A model generated the notes under the pieces. It was not told the origin of the DNA. It was given only the letters and a program-made list of their open reading frames with translations, and searched no databases. Source: Paroceanicella profunda (lineage in GTDB: Bacteria; Pseudomonadota; Alphaproteobacteria; Rhodobacterales; Rhodobacteraceae). From it: DNA of 64,000 bases. The position numbers and the translations under genes were made by a program. Below are positions 57,027-64,000 of the stretch, one piece after another (the stretch's first letter is position 1; each line of letters begins with the position of its first letter). The stretch is from the NCBI RefSeq assembly GCF_005887635.2, contig NZ_CP040818.1:868001-932000 (forward strand), read 5' to 3'.

Positions 57027-58664
57027 ATGAAGACCGGCGGACAGCTCATCGTCGAGGGACTCGAGGCGCAGGGCACGGACAGGGTGTTCTGTGTGCCCGG
57101 AGAAAGCTACCTCGCCGTGCTCGACGCCCTGGTGGGCAGCGGCATCCGCCCCGTGCTCGCCCGCCAGGAAGGCGGCGCGGCGATGATGGCGGAGGCCGAC
57201 GGCAAGCTCACCGGCCGCCCCGGCATCTGCTTCGTCACCCGCGGCCCCGGCGCCACGAACGCCGCCGCAGGCGTGCATGTCGCCCAGCAGGACGCCACGC
57301 CGATGATCCTCTTCGTCGGGCAGATCGGCCGGCGCATGCGCGGCCGGGACGCCTTCCAGGAGGTGGACTACCGGCAGTTCTTCGGCTCCATGGCCAAGTG
57401 GGTGGAGGAGATCGACCACGCGGACCGCATCCCCGAGGTCCTCTCCCACGCCTTCCATGTCGCGATGAGCGGCCGGCCCGGCCCGGTGGTGCTGGCCCTG
57501 CCCGAGGACATGCTCTCCGGCGAGGCCCCTGCCCTCGCGCCCGCGCCGCGGGTGGAGGTGGCCGCGCCGGCCCCCGCGCCGGGTGACATCGACCGCCTCG
57601 GCGCCCTGCTGGCCGCGGCGGAGCGCCCGATGCTGGTGGTCGGCGGCGCGCGCTGGGAGCCGGCGGACAGCGCCGCCCTCATCCGCTTCGCCGAGGCCTG
57701 CGACCTGCCCGTCGCCTGCTCCTTCCGCCGGCAGATGCTGCTGGACAACACCCACCCGCATTACGCCGGGGACATCGGCCTCGGCCCCGCCCCGGCCCTG
57801 GTGCAGCGCATCCGCGAGAGCGACCTGCTGATCCTCGTCGGCGCGCGCTTCTCCGAGAACCCGTCGCAGGGCTTCTCGCTGCTCGACATCCCGGCCCCCG
57901 CGCAGACGCTGGTGCACGTCCACCCCGGGCCGGAGGAGCTGGGGCGCATCTATGCCCCCACCCTCGCCATCAACGCCACGCCGGGGCGCTTCCTCGATGC
58001 GGTGGCGGGCCTGTCGCGCAGCGCCACCGGTGCCGCCGCGGCGGCCAACGCGGCGTGGCACGCCTGGTCCGACACCCCGCCCGAAACCCCCGGCGCCGTG
58101 CAGATGGGCGCCGTGATCGCCCATCTCAACGCCGAGATGCCGGAGGCCTGCATCACCAACGGCGCCGGCAACTACGCCACCTGGTCTCACCGCTTCTTCC
58201 GCTACCGCGGCTGGGGCAGCCAGCTTGCGCCCACCTCCGGCTCCATGGGCTACGGCCTGCCCGCCGCCATCGCCGGAAAGCTGCGCATGCCCGGGCGCGA
58301 GGTGATCGCCATGGCCGGCGACGGCTGCCTGCAGATGACGATGCAGGAGTTCGGCACCGCCTGCCAGGAAGGCGCGGCGATCCTGCTGATCGTGGTGGAC
58401 AACGGCATCTACGGCACCATCCGCATGCACCAGGAGCGCGAATACCCCGCGAGGGTGAGCGCCACCACCCTGCGGAACCCGGATTTCGCCGCCATCGCCC
58501 GGGCCTACGGCGCCTTCGGCGCCCGGGTGGAGCGCACGGAGGACTTCGCCGCCGCCCTTGCCGCGGCGCGGGCCAGCGGCGGGCCTGCCCTGCTGCACCT
58601 GCTCACCTCCCCGGAGGCGATCACCCCGGCGCGCACCCTCACCCAGATCCGCGAGAAGCGCTGA
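57027..58664 (+). CDS. Thiamine-diphosphate-dependent enzyme, acetolactate-synthase-like
   Basis: A 545-aa three-domain ThDP enzyme: PYR domain with the catalytic Glu in ARQEGGAAMMAEADG, a central domain, and a PP domain with the GDG...N cofactor motif (AMAGDGCLQMTMQEFGTACQEGAAILLIVVDNGIYGTI). ATG 57027 is preferred because GAGGG lies six bases before it. It belongs to the IlvB-like family used for acetolactate, oxalyl or benzoylformate chemistry; no small regulatory subunit is adjacent, which argues against biosynthetic IlvB. The exact substrate is unresolved. Confidence 0.87.
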   Translation: MKTGGQLIVEGLEAQGTDRVFCVPGESYLAVLDALVGSGIRPVLARQEGGAAMMAEADGKLTGRPGICFVTRGPGATNAAAGVHVAQQDATPMILFVGQIGRRMRGRDAFQEVDYRQFFGSMAKWVEEIDHADRIPEVLSHAFHVAMSGRPGPVVLALPEDMLSGEAPALAPAPRVEVAAPAPAPGDIDRLGALLAAAERPMLVVGGARWEPADSAALIRFAEACDLPVACSFRRQMLLDNTHPHYAGDIGLGPAPALVQRIRESDLLILVGARFSENPSQGFSLLDIPAPAQTLVHVHPGPEELGRIYAPTLAINATPGRFLDAVAGLSRSATGAAAAANAAWHAWSDTPPETPGAVQMGAVIAHLNAEMPEACITNGAGNYATWSHRFFRYRGWGSQLAPTSGSMGYGLPAAIAGKLRMPGREVIAMAGDGCLQMTMQEFGTACQEGAAILLIVVDNGIYGTIRMHQEREYPARVSATTLRNPDFAAIARAYGAFGARVERTEDFAAALAAARASGGPALLHLLTSPEAITPARTLTQIREKR

Positions 58665-58725
58665 GACGGTCGCGAAACCGTCACGATCCGGTGCCACACC
58701 CCGGCCAGCGGCAAGGAGACACGCG

Positions 58726-59421
58726 ATGAAACGCTACGGCATCTACTACGCCCCGCCGGCCGGCTCGGCGCTCGCCCGCTTCGGCGCGGACTGGCTGGGC
58801 TGGGACGCCGAGGCCGGCCGGGCCTGCCGGCCCGACCCGATGCCGGAGCTGCCGCTGGACTGGGAGAGCGTGACCGCGACACCGCGCCGCTACGGCTTCC
58901 ACGGCACGCTGAAACCGCCCTTCGCCCTCGCCCCCGGCACGGATGTGCAGGGCCTGCTCGCCGCGGTCGAGGCGCTGGCGGCCGGCATCCCGGCCTTCGG
59001 GATCCCGCCCTTCGCGCCATCGCTGGAGCATGGCTTCCTCTCCCTGCGGCCCTCCGGGCCCTCCGAAGCACTGGAGGCCCTCGCCGCGGACTGCGTGCGC
59101 GCCCTTGACCGCTTCCGCGCCCCGCCCTCCGAGGCGGAACTGGCCCGGCGCCGCAAGGCCGCCCTCTCCCCCGCCCAGGAGGCCCATCTCGCCCGCTGGG
59201 GATACCCCTATGTGATGGAGCAGTTCCGCTTTCACCTCACGCTGTCCGGGCACCTCGGCCCCGAGGATGCCGCGGCGCTGCGCGACGCCCTCCGGCCCCT
59301 GCTGGCCCCGCTCACCGCGCCCGGGCGCACCGCGCCGGAACCGGTGCGCGAGCTCTGCGTGTTCGGAGACCCGGGCGACGGCCCCTTCCACCTTCTCCAC
59401 CGCGTTCCCCTCACCGGCTGA
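58726..59421 (+). CDS. DUF1045 family, putative 2H phosphoesterase
   Basis: A 231-aa protein with two HxT motifs (FHGTLKPPF and FHLTLSGHL), the signature of 2H phosphoesterases. The DUF1045 family is often linked to phosphonate metabolism, but no phn genes are in the window. AAGGAG precedes ATG 58726. It is 61 bases downstream of the ThDP gene and may be co-transcribed. Confidence 0.85.
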   Translation: MKRYGIYYAPPAGSALARFGADWLGWDAEAGRACRPDPMPELPLDWESVTATPRRYGFHGTLKPPFALAPGTDVQGLLAAVEALAAGIPAFGIPPFAPSLEHGFLSLRPSGPSEALEALAADCVRALDRFRAPPSEAELARRRKAALSPAQEAHLARWGYPYVMEQFRFHLTLSGHLGPEDAAALRDALRPLLAPLTAPGRTAPEPVRELCVFGDPGDGPFHLLHRVPLTG

Positions 59422-59476
59422 GGCGCGCAAAGAACCATTTGCACTGCCCTCCGGCATCGACTATACGACCCCCGGT

Positions 59477-59518
59477 GCACCCGTGGCCCGACCGGACAGA
59501 GCGCAGCGCTCAGAAGGC
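59477..59518 (+). pseudogene. Diverged tRNA-Arg-like remnant
   Basis: A 42-base segment aligns without gaps to the first 42 bases of the tRNA-Arg at 59863 (33 identical, most differences transitions), starting GCACCCGT and ending GAAGGC. No 3' half follows. It is a second, older remnant upstream of the truncated tRNA. Confidence 0.45.
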
Positions 59519-59652
59519 GGATGCCAAGGGGAGTGCCGTGAAGAAGAGGACTAGGAAAGACGCGTGATACCAAGCTCTTGCCGGGCAGATCGGGTTTCGA
59601 TCAGAGGGCCGGAGACGTCACGTAAGCAGTCAGGGTCTGATTACCCTGCTGT

Positions 59653-59694
<42 letters not shown>

Positions 59695-59862
59695 TTACGT
59701 CCGACGCGAGAGCAGTGATTTTATACCGGATTTGCGCGGGTTTAGGGAGGCTGAAGAAAGAAAGGACGAAAAAACTCACCAAAATCTCACCGTGATCGGA
59801 CAGCCGAATTTGATCATGGATTGACGTTTTTCGGCGCAAATCTTACGGCTTTTACGCCTTAC

Positions 59863-59939
59863 GCACCCATAGCTCAGCTGGATAGAGCGCTGCCCTCCGA
59901 AGGCAGAGGCCAGAGGTTCGAATCCTCTTGGGTGCACCA
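59863..59939 (+). tRNA. tRNA-Arg (anticodon CCG)
   Basis: A complete 77-base cloverleaf including encoded CCA. The acceptor arms GCACCCA and TGGGTGC pair fully, the D arm is GCTC/GAGC, the anticodon stem CTGCC/GGCAG has loop CTCCGAA (anticodon CCG, reads CGG), and the T arm is AGAGG/CCTCT with TTCGAAT. Acceptor pair 7-66 is A-T here, whereas the truncated copy upstream has G at position 7. Confidence 0.95.
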
Positions 59940-60309
59940 AAACTCTCCAAGAAAATCAGTAGGTTGAGTGGGTTGTTACCTCTCCCGCCAGTTCTCCCGC
60001 CAAACCGAAAACTCACCAGCTTTGGCCGTGATGACAGCAAGAACCCCGGAATTCTGCCCGAAACGCCTCGGGTCAAACTCACCAACAGCGAAAACTCGCC
60101 TGAAAAGCGTCCCTGCCAGCGAACGGAACGCGACTGAGGGATGACCGAGGGAGCGACGCGCTTCCCTTCAGGACCGGCGCTCTATCTCCGCTGCGCTCCG
60201 ACCGAACCCCTGATGGGTTTCGGCGCATCCGCGTCACGATCACCTAGCGGACGGCGTGGACACGCAGAACAATAGCCGGTGCCTGTTCGGTGGCGCCGCA
60301 AGCGGCGCG
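59940..60309. other. Non-coding stretch at the element end
   Basis: No credible gene. It holds the direct repeats near the tRNA and mixed-composition sequence that leads into the leader repeat at 60310. The antisense reading through the tRNA is not a gene. Confidence 0.6.
59981..60002 (+). repeat. Direct repeat TCTCCCGCCA beside the tRNA
   Basis: Two exact 10-base copies (59981-59990 and 59993-60002) two bases apart, 42 bases after the tRNA. This is the position and form expected of integrase arm-type sites. Short motifs such as AAAACTCACCA also occur on both sides of the tRNA (about 59775 and 60008). Confidence 0.45.
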
Positions 60310-60480
60310 GTGCTTGGGGCGCTGCCCCTGGCGCCCTTCGGATCGGCTTCCGCCCAGCTTCCTCCGCGCTGCGCGCTCCGTGCAGCCGGTTCCCCGCGAA
60401 GCCGCCCCTCCGGTTGCCCCCCTGGTCTCGCCGACGGGCAGGGTTTCAGCGCGGCGCTTCCCGCTGCGCGGAAACCCAAG
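60310..60480 (+). repeat. Leader repeat, copy A (before the ParB-like gene)
   Basis: About 171 bases, mostly identical to 63765-63940, ending 11 bases before the ATG of the ParB-like gene. Long identical blocks include CGGCTTCCGCCCAGCTTCCT, GTGCAGCCGGTTCCCCGCGAAG and the final GGAAACCCAAG. It is not translated as far as can be seen. Confidence 0.88.
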
Positions 60481-60491
60481 GAGTAGGGAAA

Positions 60492-62501
60492 ATGACCGAT
60501 ACCATCGAAACCGGGACGACCGAGCAGACCGAACAGGTGAGCCGCATCATCCATGTGCCGCTGAACAAGCTCAAGAAGTCGCCCAACAACGCTCGCAAGG
60601 TGCCGCACAGTGAAGCCACCATCGAGGCGCTGGCAGCATCCATCGCGCACAAGGGGCTGATACAGAACCTTGTGGTGGAACCCGAAATGAAGGGCGACAA
60701 GCCCACCGGCGCATATCTCGTCACCGCTGGCGAGGGCCGCAGGCTAGCCTATCTGCTGCGAGCCAAGCGCAAGGAGATCAGGAAGAACCATCTTATCCGC
60801 TGCTGGCTCGACACCGAGAATGACCCGTCCGAAGTCTCGTTGGACGAGAACGTCACGCGCGAGAACATGCACCCCGCCGACCAGTTCGAGCGGTTCCATG
60901 AACTGTCCCGCGACAAGGGATGGGGCGCGGAGGAAATCGGTGCGCGGTTCGGCGTCTCGCCCGAGATCGTCAAACGGCGGTTGCGGCTCGGCGCGGTCAG
61001 CCCGAAGCTGATGGGCATCTACCGGCAGGACGGGATCACGCTCGACCAGTTGGCGGCGTTCGCGATCACCGACGATCATGCCCGGCAGGAGCAGGTGTTC
61101 GACAATCTGTCGTGGAACAAGGAACCGTGGATCATCCGGCGTGACCTCACCGCCAGCAATGTTCCGGCAGACGACCGGCGGGCGGTGTTCATCGGCGCGG
61201 ATGCCTATATCGAGGCAGGCGGGACGATCATCCGCGACCTGTTCACCGAGGATGACGGCGGTTTCTTCGAGGATTCGGGCTTGCTCGACATGCTCGTCAC
61301 CGAGAAGCTGCGCGAGATCGCCAGCGGCGTCCTGGCCGAAGGCTGGAAATGGGCCGAAGCGTGCATCGACTTTCCGCATGGCCACGGGATGCGGCGTCAT
61401 TATCCGCAGCTTGTCGCCTTGTCGGATGAGGACGAAGCACGGTTTTCGGAAGCAGCGGAGGCGCATGACGCCTTAATCGAAGGCTATGACTCCTATGAGG
61501 ATATGCCCGACGAGGTAGCGGCGAAGGCGCAGGCGTTGAGCGACGAGATCGACGCGATCAGCGCCAAGCGTTCGGCCTACGACCCTGCGATCATCGCGCG
61601 TGGCGGCGTGTTCGTCTCGCTCGGTTCCGATGGCAATGCGAAGATCGAGCGCGGCTATGTGCGGGCCGAGGACCAACCGCAGGTAGAAGCGGAGGACGAG
61701 AGCGACGGTATCGTGTCCGAAGATGGCGAAGCCGTTGGGAACGAGGATGCGGACGGGGAAGATGTTGAGGACGCCGACGCGGCTAAGCCCATTTCTGACA
61801 CGCTCTTTCGTGACCTCACCGCCCATAGGACAATGGCCCTGCGTCTGGTCCTTGGCGAACAGCCCGGCATGGCGATGATCGCGCTGACCCATGCGCTGGT
61901 GCTGGACCTGTTCTATCGTGGGTTCGGCAAATCCTGCCTCGAAATCACCGCCAAGAGCGAAGAACTCGGCATTCATGCCGAGGGCATTGCGGATAGCAAG
62001 GCGGGCGAGGCGCTGGCGGCACGGCACGACCAATGGGGCGCGCAGCTTCCGAGCGAGGCGGCGGACCTGTGGCCCTTCCTCGCCGGGCTGGACGCCGACA
62101 GCCGCACCGATCTTCTGGCACATTGCGTGTCGCTCACCGTCAATGCAGTGAAGGTGCCGTGGGAGCGTTCCACCGGACGCATCGAGGCGGCGGAGCGGCT
62201 GGCGCAGGCCATGAGCCTCGACATGTCCACCACGTGGCAGCCGACTGCCCGCAGATATTTCGGGCGCGTGACCAAGGCGCACATCGCGCAGGCCGTGAGC
62301 GAGGCAGTGTCTTCGGAAGCCGCCGAGCGCATCGCACCGATGAAGAAGGCGGACATGGCCGAGGCGGCAGAACAGCTTATCGCCGGAACCGGATGGTTGC
62401 CTGCCGTGCTGCGGACCATTGTGCCGGAGCCGGAAGGTGATGAGGTGGAGCAGATTGAAGTCATGGAAGTGGACGATGCCTATTCGATTGCAGCCGAATA
62501 G
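60492..62501 (+). CDS. Large ParB/RepB/Spo0J-type protein of an integrative element
   Basis: A 669-aa protein. The N-terminal ParB/sulfiredoxin-like domain (IIHVPLNKLKKSPNNARKV to about residue 110) has the nucleotide-binding TAGEGRRLAYL. A helix-turn-helix follows (KGWGAEEIGARFGVSPEIVKRRLRLGAVSPKLM), then an acidic linker around residues 395-430 (DEDADGEDVEDADA) and a helical C-terminus. It is much longer than chromosomal ParB. Such proteins are typical of integrative conjugative elements and plasmids of Sphingomonadales/Rhodobacterales, next to DUF736. It has a GGGAAA ribosome site, the shared leader upstream and a strong terminator downstream. Confidence 0.85.
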   Translation: MTDTIETGTTEQTEQVSRIIHVPLNKLKKSPNNARKVPHSEATIEALAASIAHKGLIQNLVVEPEMKGDKPTGAYLVTAGEGRRLAYLLRAKRKEIRKNHLIRCWLDTENDPSEVSLDENVTRENMHPADQFERFHELSRDKGWGAEEIGARFGVSPEIVKRRLRLGAVSPKLMGIYRQDGITLDQLAAFAITDDHARQEQVFDNLSWNKEPWIIRRDLTASNVPADDRRAVFIGADAYIEAGGTIIRDLFTEDDGGFFEDSGLLDMLVTEKLREIASGVLAEGWKWAEACIDFPHGHGMRRHYPQLVALSDEDEARFSEAAEAHDALIEGYDSYEDMPDEVAAKAQALSDEIDAISAKRSAYDPAIIARGGVFVSLGSDGNAKIERGYVRAEDQPQVEAEDESDGIVSEDGEAVGNEDADGEDVEDADAAKPISDTLFRDLTAHRTMALRLVLGEQPGMAMIALTHALVLDLFYRGFGKSCLEITAKSEELGIHAEGIADSKAGEALAARHDQWGAQLPSEAADLWPFLAGLDADSRTDLLAHCVSLTVNAVKVPWERSTGRIEAAERLAQAMSLDMSTTWQPTARRYFGRVTKAHIAQAVSEAVSSEAAERIAPMKKADMAEAAEQLIAGTGWLPAVLRTIVPEPEGDEVEQIEVMEVDDAYSIAAE

Positions 62502-62508
62502 GTGATGG

Positions 62509-62538
62509 GCCGGGGCTGCATCGACGGCCCCGGCTTTT
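62509..62538 (+). terminator. Rho-independent terminator after the ParB-like gene
   Basis: GCCGGGGC and GCCCCGGC arms around a 10-base loop, followed by TTTT, eight bases after the stop. Confidence 0.8.
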
Positions 62539-62655
62539 CCAATCAGTCAGAGCCGGATAATTCGCGGCCGCACCCTCACGGGCGCGGCTGCTCTTGTCAC
62601 ATGCGAAAAAGTGCGCCGCTCGCCGGGCTCATGCCCGGCTCGCGCAAACAGGGTT

Positions 62656-62991
62656 TTAGCCAAAGAGACCAGGCAGTACCGGCATAAACTCGCCATACGT
62701 CATCGCGCGCGCAGCGTTACAGGCTGGGGCCACCGTCACCCATTCCACTCGCCAGTCGAGGCGCAGCACGTCACCGGCACCGTCTCGCTGGATGCGCGTG
62801 ATGCCCGCCCCCTCCTCGCTGACCGCGAAGCGGCAGGTATCATTGTCGCCGTAAACGGCTTCGATCAGCGTGCCATCCGAGAAGCTGATCCAGCAGCGCC
62901 CGGCGCCGCCACGCGGCACGGCCAATTCCGCGTCTATGTCGCCCACCACTCTCAGCCTCATGCGGTCCTCGCCGCGAATCATCACGCTCAT
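62656..62991 (-). CDS. Hypothetical protein of the element, antisense to its neighbours
   Basis: A 111-aa protein (MSVMIRGEDRMRLRVVGDIDAELAVPRGGAGRCWISFSDGTLIEAVYGDNDTCRF...). The composition is that of a small beta-rich cytoplasmic protein with no membrane segment or known motif. ATG 62991 is chosen because GAGGG lies eight bases upstream. It is the only minus-strand gene in the element segment. I do not recognise a family. Confidence 0.6.
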   Translation of the reverse strand: MSVMIRGEDRMRLRVVGDIDAELAVPRGGAGRCWISFSDGTLIEAVYGDNDTCRFAVSEEGAGITRIQRDGAGDVLRLDWRVEWVTVAPACNAARAMTYGEFMPVLPGLFG

Positions 62992-63358
62992 ACGACATCC
63001 CTCGATTCGGAAAGCCGCAATCTGGAACATAATGGGAACATTATTCAAGAGGCATCTCCGCCAGTGACGTCATCGGAACGAGCGACAGGCATCGATCGCG
63101 AAGGTTGAGAGGCCTTCGATCTTCGCCCCACGCCCGCATAGATGGCTGCTTTGGCAGAATCCGTCCGCCCTTCCGCAAAGGCGTCGGACGGCTTTTTTCC
63201 GCCGCCCGTGACCGGGCTTTGCTGCGCGAAGCAAAAAAGTCGCCCGCCGCCAAACCTCCACTGCGTTCCGGCCGCAAGCGGTGCGGGTGCGTCTCGGTCC
63301 CCGCCTTCGAGACGCCATCGCGGTCGCATGGGGCGACCCGATACGAAAGGACTGAACA
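62992..63358. other. 367-base gap before the DUF736 gene
   Basis: No gene. It contains the terminator-like hairpin at 63161-63198, a second inverted repeat with TTTGCT and AGCAAA arms near 63220, and an A-rich AAAAAAG that could pair with the earlier T-run. These are possible alternative RNA structures in the DUF736 leader. Confidence 0.5.
63161..63198 (+). terminator. Terminator-like hairpin in the DUF736 leader
   Basis: CCGTCCG and CGGACGG arms (inner CC/GG also pair) followed by C and six T. It lies about 160 bases before the DUF736 start and has no plus-strand gene immediately upstream, so it may act as an attenuator. Confidence 0.6.
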
Positions 63359-63658
63359 ATGGCGATCATCGGAACCTTCACCGCCCAGGACAACCGCTTC
63401 GTGGGCAAGCTCGAAACCTTGACCCTCTCGCAGCCCATCCAGATCCGGCCCGTCGAGAAGGATAGCGACAAAGCGCCGGATTACCGCGTCTATGCCGGTG
63501 AGAGCGAGGTTGAAATCGGCGCCGCCTGGAAGAAAACCAGCCGCGACGGCCGCGACTATCTCTCGGCCAAGATCGACGATCCCAGCCTTCCCGCTCCGAT
63601 CTACGCTTCGCTGACGGAGGGCGACGACGGCAAGCACCAGCTCATCTGGTCGCGCTGA
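63359..63658 (+). CDS. DUF736 family protein
   Basis: A 99-aa DUF736 protein ([82 protein letters not shown]). The family is a beta-sheet protein common in conjugative elements and plasmids of alphaproteobacteria, function unknown. AAGGAC precedes the ATG. It supports the integrative-element reading of this end of the window. Confidence 0.92.
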   Translation: MAIIGTFTAQDNRFVGKLETLTLSQPIQIRPVEKDSDKAPDYRVYAGESEVEIGAAWKKTSRDGRDYLSAKIDDPSLPAPIYASLTEGDDGKHQLIWSR

Positions 63659-63764
63659 CCGGCGCACCAGAACGGCGCCCGCCGATGGCGGGGCGCCTTC
63701 TTGCTGTTCTTGTGGGTGACGATGACAAGATGGACGGGCCATCTGGCCCGGCGCTGATGATCGG

Positions 63765-63940
63765 GTTGCTTGGGACGCTGCCCCGAGCGCCCTTCGGAGC
63801 GGCTTCCGCCCAGCTTCCTCCACGCGCGAACGCGTTCCGTGCAGCCGGTTCCCCGCGAAGCTGCCCACTCCGGTTGCACCCCCGGTCTCGCCGACGGGCA
63901 GGGTTTCAGCGCGGCAGTACCGCTCGCGCGGAAACCCAAG
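63765..63940 (+). repeat. Leader repeat, copy B (before the next element gene)
   Basis: About 176 bases matching 60310-60480, with a small expansion near 63825. It ends with GGAAACCCAAG, 18 bases before the ATG at 63959. Confidence 0.88.
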
Positions 63941-63958
63941 TCAAGGAAGGAAAGACCC

Positions 63959-64000
63959 ATGAGCATCCATCACCTCGCCACCCGGTTCGGTCGCAATGCC
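63959..64000 (+). CDS. Start of another element gene, cut by the window edge
   Basis: ATG 63959 follows a good ribosome site (AAGGAAGGAAAG) and the leader repeat. Only 14 codons are visible (MSIHHLATRFGRNA), too few to identify the family. Confidence 0.55.
   Translation, partial: MSIHHLATRFGRNA

Noticed and set aside
59852..60085. Minus-strand ORF through the tRNA (peptide with [12 protein letters not shown])
   Set aside because: Antisense reading of the tRNA-Arg gene, a common false annotation.

Overview
This is a 64 kb stretch of GC-rich (about 70%) alphaproteobacterial chromosome. The family mix points to Rhodobacterales (Roseobacter/Paracoccaceae type): a TRAP transporter, a PutA lacking the DNA-binding N-terminus with a separate Lrp-type PutR, fused UreAB, an imelysin/di-heme iron cluster, and DUF1045 and MoxR clusters. 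The species cannot be named from sequence alone. The last 4 kb reads differently and looks like the left end of an integrative element beside a tRNA-Arg gene.

Layout. 1-4763: TRAP transporter (dctP cut by the window edge, dctQ, dctM) translationally coupled to an amidase and a tiny membrane protein. 4777-6015: FAD amine/amino-acid oxidoreductase. 6238-9505: MarR, EmrB-type MFS pump and HlyD/EmrA adaptor. 9609-11695: a divergent receiver protein and histidine kinase. 11702-17369: a minus-strand iron operon of imelysin, Bfd, bacterioferritin, di-heme oxidoreductase, a second imelysin and DUF1513. 17998-19500: glpK. 20374-24531: putA and divergent putR. 24631-26304: an orphan FbpB-type permease. 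26526-32687: amide-related genes (ABM protein, SDR, acetamidase, MarR, AmiC-like sensor, divergent amidase, cysteine hydrolase). 33051-46084: a long minus-strand nitrogen-scavenging block, urtABCDE-type ABC transporter, two nitrile-type amidases and ureEF-AB-C-G-D. 46412-48450: universal stress protein and AGCS symporter. 48674-56102: MoxR/DUF58/DUF4350/SpoIIM/RDD cluster. 56194-59421: FAH-family hydrolase, ThDP enzyme and DUF1045. 59477-59939: two tRNA-Arg remnants and one intact tRNA-Arg(CCG). 60310-64000: element genes (large ParB-like protein, small unknown protein, DUF736, start of another gene), two of which share a ~175 bp leader.

How it fits together. Much of the window concerns capture of organic nitrogen: amides and urea are imported by the Urt-type system, amides cleaved by several amidases, and urea split by a nickel urease whose accessory genes are all present. 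The iron genes combine periplasmic imelysins with ferritin storage and ferredoxin-driven release. Points most worth a second look are the tRNA/element junction, the duplicated leader in the element, a pair of REP-like palindromes within the ureF reading frame, a kinase/receiver pair with complementary degenerate domains, the 26-copy heptamer array, and a urease whose flap lacks the conserved cysteine.
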